A program made the position numbers and the translations under genes. From an uncultured Bacteroidales bacterium (GTDB lineage: Bacteria; Bacteroidota; Bacteroidia; Bacteroidales; Tenuifilaceae), in assembly GCA_937915475.1 (NCBI GenBank), contig CALGIR010000032.1, positions 1-10,488 of the forward strand: 10,488 nucleotides of DNA. The letters are read 5' to 3'. Positions 1 through 8,300 of this stretch are shown in pieces (position 1 is the first letter of the stretch; every line of letters starts with the position of its first letter). The notes beneath the pieces are model-generated. The model saw only the letters and a program-made list of their open reading frames with translations. It ran no database searches and was not told the origin of the DNA.

Positions 1-1895
1 TCAAACACGACTGTAATATCAGGCAAGGCAATCACCAGCTTGCACTTCAACATTACAAGCAGCACAAAGCAATGAAAGATAGCGTGCAGGGCATTCAAAA
101 GGCAAATAGTTATATGGATATACGCCTGGGATACGAGCAGAACAAAAATGCGCTACGATTCCAACAAATGGAGGCAGCAAGGAAGATGGAGCAGCAAAAA
201 AAACAGTTTATCCTATATATGTCGTGGCTAATTATCATAGTTTCATTTATCATAACAGCATTGCTCTACTACGCCTATAGGCAGCGTACACGCAGCAATA
301 AGATATTGAAAAAGTTAGAACAAACCCGAACCGATTTTTTCACCAACATTACCCACGAATTTCGCACACCCCTTACCGTGATACAGGGTTTGAACCGGCA
401 GATGCAGCAAAAGGAAAACCTTTCTGTGAAGGAAAAGACAGCATTTAGGGCAGCCATAGATCGGCAAAGTAACAACCTGCTTAATTTGGTTAACCAATTG
501 TTAGATGTTGCAAAGCTTAGGCGAGGGTCAGATGAGCCACAATGGAAGCGGGGCAATATAATTGGATACCTACAAATGACTGCAGAAACATTCCATTTAT
601 ATGCAGGTGAAAAAGAAGTGAATCTAATGTTTTACAGCGATATCGATGTGAGGGAAATGGATTTCATTCCATCATATATTGATAAAATTTTCTGCAATCT
701 GCTTTCCAACGCCATTAAGCATACTGAACCAGGTGGGAAAATAGACTTTGTTGTTACCAAGGGTTCTCGTCCCGATACTATCACCATTCGCATAGCCGAT
801 ACTGGTGAAGGTATACCACAGGAAGACTTAGAGCGCATATTCGATTTCTTTTATCAGAGTCCACAAGCCAAAAACACTTCTGGGACAGGAATAGGTCTAG
901 CCTTTACACATATGATGATTAAAAAAATGAAAGGGAAAATAGAAGCAGAAAGCCAACTGGGACAAGGGAGTGTTTTTACTATTACCTTACCATTAAGAAA
1001 TAGGCAGTTGCCTCATATTTTGCCCCTTAACGAAGATGAGAAGCCGATTTTTGTTTCATCCAAAAAACAAAATATAGTATCCCAAAACGAAGAACGGTTG
1101 GAGCCTTTGGAGAAAGAAACTAACTCTGTGCAACCACTTATTTTAATTGTAGAAGATAACAGGGATGTTGCTATGTACCTTAAATCACTCCTAGAAGAAC
1201 GTTACAAAGTTATTACGGCAAGGAACGGCGAAGAAGGATTAGATGTAGCAGAAAAAAGTATTCCTGATTTAGTTATCACAGATTTGATGATGCCCGTAAA
1301 AGATGGTTATCAACTTGCCTGCGACATGAAACAAAACAGACTTCTCGACCATATTCCTCTTATTATGCTCACCGCAAAAACCTCGGATGAAGATCGTATA
1401 AAGGGGTTACGTTGTGGTGTTGAGGCATATATCAGTAAGCCATTTAAACAGGAAGAATTACTTATCCACATTGAAAATATTTTTAAAAATAGGCGTATTC
1501 TTAAAGAAAAATACATGAGCGCCATCACACGTAGTGGAGAAGAAAATAAATTAGATAACGATGCAAACCTGAAGTTTCTGCAAACAATCACCAATATCAT
1601 CCATTCAGAAATAAATAATTCTGAATTAAATTCAGCCTTTCTTGCCGATAAAATGGCGATGAGCATATCACAACTTAGTAGAAAAATTAATGGCATTACA
1701 GGTTACTCCACCATATCGTATGTGCTGCAGCTTAAACTCAACAAGGCTAAAAAAATGCTTACAAATGTTGATAAACCTGTTGCCGAAGTGGCCGATGCTT
1801 GTGGGTTTTACGATACCAGTTATTTTTCACGAGTATTTAAGAAAGAATTTGGAGTGTCGCCATCTCACTATCAAAAATTGCCTACGCTGGAGTAA
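1..1895 (+). CDS. Hybrid two-component sensor (TPR tail, histidine kinase, receiver, AraC domain), 5' partial
   Basis: This is a membrane sensor that should autophosphorylate, pass phosphate to its own receiver and control transcription through its AraC-type domain. The frame is open from base 3, and the residues before the first Met (base 72) look like a final TPR helix (GNHQLALQHYKQHKAMKDS), so that Met is internal and the N-terminal sensor is cut off. Numbering from Met72: one membrane helix at about 46-68; HisKA with phospho-acceptor H95 in THEFRTPL; HATPase with N-box N213, G1 box DTGEGIP (243-249) and G2 box GTGIGLA (271-277); linker about 310-352; receiver about 355-475 with acidic pair E361/D362, phospho-acceptor D404, T434 and K457; AraC helix-turn-helix about 505-602 ending FGVSPSHY. 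All key catalytic residues are present. Such fusions usually control nearby genes in Bacteroidota. A TPR rather than a propeller sensor is inferred from the short visible tail. Confidence 0.93.
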   Translation, partial: KHDCNIRQGNHQLALQHYKQHKAMKDSVQGIQKANSYMDIRLGYEQNKNALRFQQMEAARKMEQQKKQFILYMSWLIIIVSFIITALLYYAYRQRTRSNKILKKLEQTRTDFFTNITHEFRTPLTVIQGLNRQMQQKENLSVKEKTAFRAAIDRQSNNLLNLVNQLLDVAKLRRGSDEPQWKRGNIIGYLQMTAETFHLYAGEKEVNLMFYSDIDVREMDFIPSYIDKIFCNLLSNAIKHTEPGGKIDFVVTKGSRPDTITIRIADTGEGIPQEDLERIFDFFYQSPQAKNTSGTGIGLAFTHMMIKKMKGKIEAESQLGQGSVFTITLPLRNRQLPHILPLNEDEKPIFVSSKKQNIVSQNEERLEPLEKETNSVQPLILIVEDNRDVAMYLKSLLEERYKVITARNGEEGLDVAEKSIPDLVITDLMMPVKDGYQLACDMKQNRLLDHIPLIMLTAKTSDEDRIKGLRCGVEAYISKPFKQEELLIHIENIFKNRRILKEKYMSAITRSGEENKLDNDANLKFLQTITNIIHSEINNSELNSAFLADKMAMSISQLSRKINGITGYSTISYVLQLKLNKAKKMLTNVDKPVAEVADACGFYDTSYFSRVFKKEFGVSPSHYQKLPTLE

Positions 1896-1951
1896 AGTGT
1901 GCTTCAAGGAAAAGTCGTACTTAACGTCAACTCAATGCAACCAAAGTTATC

Positions 1952-1968
1952 TCTCTAATTATTAGAGA
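1952..1968 (+). terminator. Small hairpin after the kinase gene, possible weak terminator
   Basis: TCTCTAA and TTAGAGA form a perfect 7-bp inverted repeat around a 3-nt loop, 56 bases after the kinase stop codon. The stem is mostly A:T and only a mixed AATTGAATTT stretch follows, not a clean T run. A role in ending the kinase transcript is possible from position but weakly supported. Confidence 0.3.
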
Positions 1969-2026
1969 ATTGAATTTAACCCAATAGTTACTAAGTATAC
2001 CTGCCGCAAAGTGGCTAAATCTCAAT

Positions 2027-2135
2027 AACCGGGGGTGTAGCCCACGAAAATAATGTATCAGCCCCGATAGGGGTTGAATTTTCCCCCATCATTTGATTCC
2101 TGTATTTATATCTCCTCTGGGATGTTATCCCATAC
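2027..2135. repeat. REP-like hairpin cluster (degenerate intergenic repeat)
   Basis: A GC-rich patch stands out from AT-rich surroundings. It contains a GGGGG run (2031-2035) near GTAGCCCACG, then AGCCCC/GGGGTT around GATA (2060-2075; 6-bp stem with one G:T pair), a CCCCC run (2083-2087) that could pair back to the first G run, and TGGGAT/ATCCCA around GTT (2118-2132; perfect 6-bp stem). From memory, this kind of wording (GCCCCGATAGGGGTTGAA, CTCTGGGATGTTATCCCA) recurs between genes in many Bacteroidota genomes. No transposase gene is visible here. The repetitive nature is therefore recalled rather than demonstrated from this single copy. Confidence 0.5.
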
Positions 2136-2274
2136 TCATTAGTAATTTCCCATATCCCTAAAAAACACAAATAAAAAAGTGTGAAGTTAAATAAAAGGTG
2201 TTTTGTAGGTAAATATCAAAACAATACACTTGTATATATAAGGTATTGAATAAGAGTTGAATATATTTATTTTA

Positions 2275-2349
2275 TGCGCAAATAATCCTAATTGCATCAA
2301 TTGTTAATGCGTAAAAAGTGCTACATGTTGCGCAAATAGTACAGCTTGT
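2275..2349 (+). promoter_or_regulatory. Three 21-bp direct repeats, candidate activator-binding sites
   Basis: Three similar units begin TGCGCAAATA (2275), TGCGTAAAAA (2308) and TGCGCAAATA (2329). Aligned over 21 bases, the pairs agree at 15 (first/third), 15 (second/third) and 14 (first/second) positions; the shared core is TGCGnAAAnAnTnC followed by TG near the end. The second and third units abut head to tail at 21 bp, two helical turns. The first is 33 bp upstream of the second, about three turns. The third unit overlaps the -33 TTG of the promoter candidate. Same-face direct repeats next to the -33 box are typical of AraC-family activators, so the AraC domain of the upstream kinase is a reasonable but unproven candidate ligand. 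Confidence 0.5.
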
Positions 2350-2373
2350 TTTTACAGAAGCTCCATATGTTTG
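2346..2373 (+). promoter_or_regulatory. Bacteroidota-type promoter upstream of the SPFH gene
   Basis: TTG (2346-2348), 17 bases, then TATGTTTG (2366-2373) matches the known Bacteroidota pattern of a -33 TTG and a -7 TAnnTTTG. Transcription would start near 2378-2381, giving a leader of about 210 nt before the ATG at 2591. The adjoining direct repeats suggest that it is activated. Confidence 0.55.
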
Positions 2374-2440
2374 TAATCACAGTTTAAAATTAAAAAATGC
2401 GAATAACCACATCGATATCGTTTTTTAAGGAAAAAAGACT

Positions 2441-2498
2441 GCGACTCCGCTCAGCTGACCGTCATCCAATGGTAGCCTGCCCCGAGCCTGCCGATGGG
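2441..2498. repeat. Degenerate inverted repeat pair in the SPFH leader
   Basis: GCGACTCCGCTCAG (2441-2454) and GAGCCTGCCGATGGG (2484-2498) resemble, with a few changes, the two arms CGACTCCGCTCAG and GAGCCTGTCGAAGGG that I recall as very common between genes in Bacteroidota. The arms are partial reverse complements of each other. A perfect palindrome TCAGCTGA (2451-2458) overlaps the first arm. The patch is GC-richer than its surroundings. It would be transcribed as part of the leader if the promoter at 2346-2373 is used. No riboswitch or tRNA fold fits. Confidence 0.4.
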
Positions 2499-2590
2499 AA
2501 AGTTACTGGTTATAGTTTTAGAGAAAATGTTGTGTCAACTAAACGACATTGGTAAGCATATATTCATTCAGTTATTAAAAATCGACAGGT

Positions 2591-3616
2591 ATGAGTTTAT
2601 TCAATAGAGCAAAACAAAACAAATTCAAAGAATTTATAAATATCATTGAATGGACTAATGATACTGCCGATACCATAATTTGGCGCTTTCCGCATCATCA
2701 AACTAAAATTAAGAGTGGTGCACAACTCATTGTGCGTGAAAATCAGGTAGCAGTGTTGGTGAATGAAGGTCAGTTTGCTGACGTGTACCAACCAGGATGC
2801 TATGAGCTTACTGCCAACAATATGCCTATTTTTTCAACCCAGAAAGGATGGAAAAATAGCTTTAACTCGCCGTTTAAGGTAGATGTTTGTTTTGTAAGCA
2901 CCAAAGAGTTTTTGAATAAGCGCTGGGGTACGGTAAATCCCATTATGATGTGTGATCCTGAATTTGGACTCATTCGTTTTCGTGTTTTTGGTTCCTTCTG
3001 TTTTCGCGTAGGACCTGACCCCATTAAGTTTATTAGTAAAATGGTGGGAGCAGACGGGAATTTTACCATCGACAGCGTTTCTGAGCAATTGCATAATTTT
3101 GTGATTACCAAATTCACCAATTATTTAGCTGAATCAAAAATTGCTGTACTTGATCTTGCGGCAAACCTTAATGAGTTTTCGAGTGAACTCACCATTGCGC
3201 TGAAAGATGTTTTTTCAGAGTGCGGAATAGGACTTTTTCGATTTTTGATAGAGAATATATCACTGCCTGAGGCTGTGGAAGAAGCACTCCACAAACTCAC
3301 AACTATGACTGTTATCGGCAAGTTGACTACGAATATACAACCGATAAAACCAAAAAATGGGCAAGTTCATAATGCTATTGGCATTAATTCTCTAAAAGAC
3401 GTACCCCCTCCCGTGCCAGCACAGGAAATGTACCACGTGGCTTTTGGCGGTGTACAACAAGGACCGTTTCCCATGGCACAACTTCAACAAATGGTGCAAC
3501 AGGGTCAACTTTGTCCTGGTACCTTAGTCTGGACGGCAGGTATGACGGGTTGGGTAGCAGCCAATTCGGTACCTTCATTATCGCAACTGTTCGGAGCAAT
3601 TCCGCCACCGTTGTAA
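2591..3616 (+). CDS. SPFH-domain protein (YdjI-like) with C-terminal GYF_2 domain
   Basis: A 341-aa cytoplasmic or membrane-associated protein with no signal peptide and no clear membrane helix. Residues about 15-240 match the YdjI-like branch of the SPFH (stomatin/prohibitin/flotillin) superfamily: IIEW (18-21), RFPHHQTKIKSGAQLIVRENQ (32-52), VLVNEGQFADVYQPGCYEL (55-73), KGWKNSFNSPFK (85-96), RWGTVNPIMMCDPEFG (111-126) and VLDLAANLNE (186-195). Residues about 280-335 form a GYF_2 domain (QQGPFPMAQLQQMVQQGQ, then LVWTAGMTGW), a likely protein-peptide binding module. A Pro-rich linker (VPPPVP) joins the two. Related Bacillus YdjI takes part in membrane-stress responses with PspA; a similar scaffold role here is inference. 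The Gly-rich segment that often precedes the C-terminal domain in relatives looks replaced by a short KPKNGQ linker. The ATG follows only a weak CAGGT Shine-Dalgarno. The next gene lies 56 bp downstream on the same strand and may be co-transcribed. Confidence 0.88.
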   Translation: MSLFNRAKQNKFKEFINIIEWTNDTADTIIWRFPHHQTKIKSGAQLIVRENQVAVLVNEGQFADVYQPGCYELTANNMPIFSTQKGWKNSFNSPFKVDVCFVSTKEFLNKRWGTVNPIMMCDPEFGLIRFRVFGSFCFRVGPDPIKFISKMVGADGNFTIDSVSEQLHNFVITKFTNYLAESKIAVLDLAANLNEFSSELTIALKDVFSECGIGLFRFLIENISLPEAVEEALHKLTTMTVIGKLTTNIQPIKPKNGQVHNAIGINSLKDVPPPVPAQEMYHVAFGGVQQGPFPMAQLQQMVQQGQLCPGTLVWTAGMTGWVAANSVPSLSQLFGAIPPPL

Positions 3617-3672
3617 TGAATAAATATAATATTGCTTTAAATCATTTAAACTAAAACCAACAAAAAAGAGTC

Positions 3673-5208
3673 ATGAAAACAACAATTAACAGAGTACTGG
3701 TGGCAATAGCCTGCATGCTTGTACTCGGCTTTACATCTGAAGCCCAAATAAATACAAAAAAACTAGGTAGTATGGTAAAAAAGGTTACTGAGCAGCAGGG
3801 AGAACAAAAATCGGCATCCGAGGATGTAGAAAAAAACGAAAACAAGCATGGTCAGGGCGTTTCTAATGCCACTTCCAGCGGGACCTCCTCCGGTGCGGTT
3901 CAGAGCGCAACCCCCACAGGAACAGAAACCCTGTATGTGTCGGTAAGCAGAGGAAGCAATCGCAATGATGGTAGCAAGGCATCACCCATAAAAGATCTGC
4001 AAAAGGCCATTGACAAAGCCCCCGAAGGAGCCGTTATTTGTGTTGCCGAAGGCAATTATCTTGGCGCTTTAGATCAAGGGTGGGTAAAGGTAAACAAGTA
4101 TCTTTCTATTGTAGGAGGTTATTCTGATGATTTCTCGCAGCGCGACCCCGTAAAGTTCCGCACCACAATGCGTCCGGGTGTTGCTCAAAAAATGACTTCG
4201 GGTAACCAAGGGGTGATGGATATTCGTGTAACAGGAAAACGCGATGGCGTGATACTGGTAGACGGTATCATATTCGATCGTGGACAAATAAACGCATACG
4301 TAATTCCAGCGTACGATAATCCGGTAGCATCTGCTCCTGAAGGTTGCGAAACAGGGCGTATCGTGGGTGTAGGCGAATCTCCACAGGGAGTTCCACTGGT
4401 TCAGCCCGAAGGTATGAAAAGCGCATTTCAGCTTATTAGCGGTGAGGCCGAGGGTAATTTAACCATTCGCAACTGCGTATTCCTCAACGGGTACCACTTT
4501 GCCATACAGATGGCCTGCAAAGGCGGACACTTCGATATATATAATAATGTATTTGTGGCCAACCGCATGTCTGCCTGTGAAATGCGTAGTGGATTAGCTA
4601 AACCCAACGAGTCGAAAGTATCTTTTCACAACAACACGGTGCTGTTCACCTGGTGTCGCACTAAGCATATGGAAGATATGGGCTACGGATTCCGCTATAT
4701 GACCGGTATTGATGCCGATGTATATAATAACATATTTGGCTGTAGCAACTACGGTGCGCTGGACCGAACCTATGTAGATGCCGATAAAACCAAGGAAGCC
4801 AAACGCGTAACCTCAGCCTGGGACAACCTGTTTTTTGGCAACCGAAATGGCGATATCGTACTGCCATCGGGTGGTGGTGGATGGACCTATGTGCTGGCAA
4901 AAAACTTTGAGGACGTGGACCAGCTTGTGAAGTACGAAAACAATCGCGAGATGAACGAGGCCGAGGTGAATGCCATAAGCAAAAAAATAGCTGCTCCTTA
5001 TCTAAAAGGATTTATAGGAATAACGGGTACACAAACGTCGGAGTTCAACCCCAACTCATCGTTAAATCAGTTCCGCAACGCATTGGGAATGAACATGCAG
5101 GGTACCGAAACCGTGCGCGTTTCCATGTATGGCAACCGCTATCCGTACGAAAAAGCGTTTGAACTTTTTGGCGCCATTAAAGGCTACGGTGCACAGGAGA
5201 TTAAATAA
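3673..5208 (+). CDS. Secreted right-handed beta-helix protein (DUF1565/pectate-lyase-like fold)
   Basis: A 511-aa protein with a Sec signal peptide: basic start, hydrophobic core about 8-20, probable cleavage SEA|Q after residue 24. Residues 25-85 are a charged stretch followed by a Ser/Gly/Thr-rich linker. At 87 begins a DUF1565-like opening (LYVSVSRGSNRNDGSKASPI, then an Asp/Lys helix and VICVAEGNY), followed by IVGGYSDDF. Parallel beta-helix rungs are visible at 263-273 (LTIRNCVFLNG), 287-297 (FDIYNNVFVAN), 316-326 (VSFHNNTVLFT) and 348-358 (ADVYNNIFGCS). The fold is common in polysaccharide lyases, but no catalytic set can be assigned, so substrate and activity are unknown; it could be purely structural. 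No lipobox and no obvious sorting tail are visible at the C terminus (GAIKGYGAQEIK). The start is preceded by AAAAAAGAG and fits the signal peptide. The 56-bp gap before it holds a TTTAAA-TCA-TTTAAA palindrome (3636-3650) and no clear promoter. Confidence 0.8.
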   Translation: MKTTINRVLVAIACMLVLGFTSEAQINTKKLGSMVKKVTEQQGEQKSASEDVEKNENKHGQGVSNATSSGTSSGAVQSATPTGTETLYVSVSRGSNRNDGSKASPIKDLQKAIDKAPEGAVICVAEGNYLGALDQGWVKVNKYLSIVGGYSDDFSQRDPVKFRTTMRPGVAQKMTSGNQGVMDIRVTGKRDGVILVDGIIFDRGQINAYVIPAYDNPVASAPEGCETGRIVGVGESPQGVPLVQPEGMKSAFQLISGEAEGNLTIRNCVFLNGYHFAIQMACKGGHFDIYNNVFVANRMSACEMRSGLAKPNESKVSFHNNTVLFTWCRTKHMEDMGYGFRYMTGIDADVYNNIFGCSNYGALDRTYVDADKTKEAKRVTSAWDNLFFGNRNGDIVLPSGGGGWTYVLAKNFEDVDQLVKYENNREMNEAEVNAISKKIAAPYLKGFIGITGTQTSEFNPNSSLNQFRNALGMNMQGTETVRVSMYGNRYPYEKAFELFGAIKGYGAQEIK

Positions 5209-5262
5209 GTGGAAAGTTAGAAGTTAAAAGTGATAAGTGGGAAGTGATAAGTTACGAGTGAA
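5207..5262. repeat. Tandem degenerate heptamer array (AAGTnnn, eight units)
   Basis: Beginning inside the stop codon of the beta-helix gene, eight consecutive 7-base units read AAGTGGA, AAGTTAG, AAGTTAA, AAGTGAT, AAGTGGG, AAGTGAT, AAGTTAC and GAGTGAA. Seven start exactly with AAGT and the last with GAGT. The array lies outside any gene apart from the first two bases. Similar AAGT-rich heptamer runs recur between genes in Bacteroidota (from memory). No function is known to me. Confidence 0.7.
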
Positions 5263-5303
5263 CCTAGCGGGTTTGGTATTCCAATCGGTTGGTGAGCATG
5301 TTG

Positions 5304-5335
5304 TTGAACCAGCCAATGCCAGCCTGTTAGGTTTT
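5304..5335 (+). promoter_or_regulatory. Weak promoter candidate for the giant repeat protein gene
   Basis: TTG (5304-5306), 21 bases, then TAGGTTTT (5328-5335) is one mismatch from the TAnnTTTG -7 box with acceptable spacing. Transcription would start near 5340, about 34 nt before the ATG at 5374. The rest of the 165-bp gap shows no stronger candidate. Read-through from the upstream gene remains possible. Confidence 0.3.
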
Positions 5336-5373
5336 ACAAACAATAATTAATTAATAACCAAAATAATGTAACC

Positions 5374-8300
5374 ATGAAAAAGCAATTGTTATTTATTTTA
5401 GCATTCCTTACGTTAAGCTGGAGTGCTAGTGCGCAGATGGTGTTAAAATTTAACACCAATAAATCTGCTGGTATAACCATTACCTTACCTCTTCAGGGTG
5501 ATGTGGATGTTACCGTTGATTGGGGCGATGGTGCTAGTGATACTTACACCGCACCTGGAAATCAGGACCATACTTATGCAACTGAAGGGATTTATACCGT
5601 AAGTATTACCGGCAATTTAACCCAATTTGGGAATGGTTCTACTGAAACCCCCAATATCGTTAAACTGGTTGAAGTAACAAGTTTTGGCAATCTTGGGCTT
5701 ACTTCGCTCAATGGTGCTTTTTATAAGGCACAGAACTTAACTAAAGTTCCAAGCACTATTCCTTCAACAGTGAGTAATACATCTTACATGTTTTTTTACA
5801 CAACTAGCTTTAATCAAGATATTAGCAGCTGGGATGTGAGCAGTGTTACCGATATGAGTAATATGTTTGCATATTGCACAAATTTTAATCAGGATATTGG
5901 TAGCTGGGATGTGAGTAGTGTTACTAATATGTCCAACATGTTTACGCAATGTCCGTCTTTTAACCAAGATATAGGTGCATGGGATGTAAGTAAAGTTACA
6001 ACTATGCGCTATATGTTTTGGAAGGCATCCTCATTTAATCAGGATATTAGCACCTGGGATGTTAGTAGTGTTACTTATATGTCGTCTATGTTTAATGACG
6101 CATCGTCTTTCAACCAAGATATTGGGAGTTGGGATGTGAGTAGTGTTATTAGTATGGGCCGCATGTTTGCAGGATGTTCTTCTTTTAACCATGATATTAG
6201 TGGCTGGGATGTAAGTGAAGTTAAAGACATGAGCGGTATGTTTTCGGAAGCAACCTCATTTAATCAGGATATTGGTAGTTGGGATGTAGGTAATGTTACT
6301 CACATGAACGATATGTTTCAAGGTTTAACCCTTTCATCATCTAATTATGACAATATCCTTATTGGGTGGGCAGGGCAAATTTTGAAAAGTGGAGTACGTT
6401 TTAATGGTGGAGGCAGCAAATATTCATCGGGTAAAGCGGCCGAAGCACGAGAGATATTATCAGAAACTAAGGGCTGGATAATTACCGATGGTGGGCAAAT
6501 ACCCGCTGATGCAATGGTGTTGGAGTTTAATACCAATCTTTCAGCAGGAACAACCATTACCCTACCTCTTCAAGGAGCTGTAAATGTAACCGTTAACTGG
6601 GGCGATGGCCTTAGTGCGACCTACACCAAAGCGGGTTATTATCAGTATACCTATGCCACAGAAGGGGTTTATGCTGTAAGTATTACCGGTAATTTAGGTC
6701 AATTCGGATTTGATGTTACAACCTACGGCAACGACAAGCTGGTTGCGGTAACAAGTTTTGGAGACCTTGGGCTTACTTCACTCAAAAATGCTTTTTATAA
6801 AGCAGAAAATCTTATCCAGGTGCCAACTGTTTTTCCATTATCAGTGGTTAGTGCAGAACATATGTTTGGATATTGCACAAATTTTAACCAGGATATTGGC
6901 AGCTGGGATGTGAGCAACGTTACCAATATGAGCGAAATGTTTACCATGGCATCTGCATTTAACCAGGATATTGGCAGCTGGGATGTGAGTAAGGTTACTA
7001 ATATGAACGCTATGTTTGGCGGTGCAACGTCATTTAACCAGGATATTAGCAGCTGGGATGTGAGTAATGTTACCACAATGGGGTTTATGTTTATACAAGC
7101 AGCTGCCTTTAATCAGGATATCAGCGGTTGGGATGTGAGTAATGTTACCACCATGCAAAGAATGTTTGAAAAGGCAACGTCTTTTAATCAGGATATTGGT
7201 GGGTGGAATGTGAGCAAGGTTACTAGTATGACCGATATGTTTAAGAACGTAACGCTCTCAACAGCCAACTATAATGGTTTGCTTACTGGTTGGGCAGCGC
7301 AAACCGTTAAAAATGGAGTTTCGTTTCATGGCGGAAACAGCAAGTACTCGCCTGGTGTAGCAGCTGATGCAAAGGCAACGCTTATCAGCGATTATAATTG
7401 GACAATTACCGATGGTGGCGAGTCCAATCTGCCTGATATTACAACTGTTGCCTTATCAGAAATTACAGGAACTACTGCAACATCAGGTGGTAATATTATG
7501 TCCGATGGTGGCAGCCCTGTTACGGCTCGCGGTGTGGTTTGGAGTACTTCAGAAAATCCAACTACAGCCGATAATAAAACTGAAGATGGAACCGGTGTGG
7601 GTACTTTTGTTAGCAATATAGCTGGGCTTACCGAGGGTACAACCTACTACGTTCGTGCCTACGCAACCAACGCCAATGGTACAGTATACGGTTTAAATAG
7701 GGAGTTTACAACCAAAAGTCCAATGGTTTTAGAGTTTAATACAAATCTATCGGAAGGCACAACCATTACGCTACCTCTGCAAGGTACGGTTGATGTTACC
7801 GTTGATTGGGGCGATGGCAGCAGCGATACCTATACTTCAGCCGGAAACAGAGGTCACACTTACACAGCAGAGGGAACCTATACCGTAAAAATTGTTGGGA
7901 CCCTGCAGCGATTTGGAAATGGTTATGGTGGAATCCCCAATATCGATAAGCTGGTTGCGGTAACAAGTTTTGGCGATATCGGGCTTACTTCGCTCAGTGG
8001 CGCTTTTAAAGGGGCAAAAAACCTTACTCAGGTTCCTGCTAGTATTCCGTCAACAGTAAGCTACACAACCTATATGTTTTCTGGTTGTACATCTTTTAAC
8101 CAGGATATTAGCGGATGGGAGGTGAGCAATGTTGTTTCTATGGAGCTAATGTTTTCTGATTGTGCTTCTTTTAATCAGGATATAAGCTCGTGGAGTATAG
8201 GCTCTGTAACTACCATGGATGGTATGTTTACAAATACAACGCTCTCAACAGTTAACTATAACAACATCCTAATTGGGTGGGCAGCGCAAACCGTTAAAAA

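Larger units (their letters stand above)
1896..2590. other. Gene-free intergenic region of about 700 bp
   Basis: I see no credible coding sequence here on either strand. The region holds, in order: a small AT-rich hairpin after the kinase gene, REP-like GC-rich hairpins, an AT-rich stretch, three direct repeats, a promoter candidate, and a GC-richer inverted pair in the leader of the next gene. Within the AT-rich stretch, TGTTTTG (2199-2205) can pair with CAAAACA (2217-2223), and AAGTGT (2178-2183) with ACACTT (2226-2231) around it. This nested hairpin has no recognised family. A second AT-only hairpin, six T then six A separated by AAGG, lies at 2421-2436. Confidence 0.8.

Noticed and set aside
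72..74. ATG at 72 as the true start of the hybrid sensor
   Set aside because: The frame is open to base 3 and the residues before the Met continue a TPR-like helix, so the start is outside the window.
1690..1965. 91-aa reading frame overlapping the end of the kinase gene
   Set aside because: It is mostly a shadow of the AraC domain coding region, with no recognisable family.
2437..2520. tRNA-like or riboswitch structure in the SPFH leader
   Set aside because: No cloverleaf arms, T-loop or known riboswitch core can be fitted; a degenerate inverted repeat explains it better.
7367..7621. 84-aa + strand reading frame
   Set aside because: It lies in another frame inside the giant repeat gene, whose own frame is uninterrupted and full of recognisable domains.
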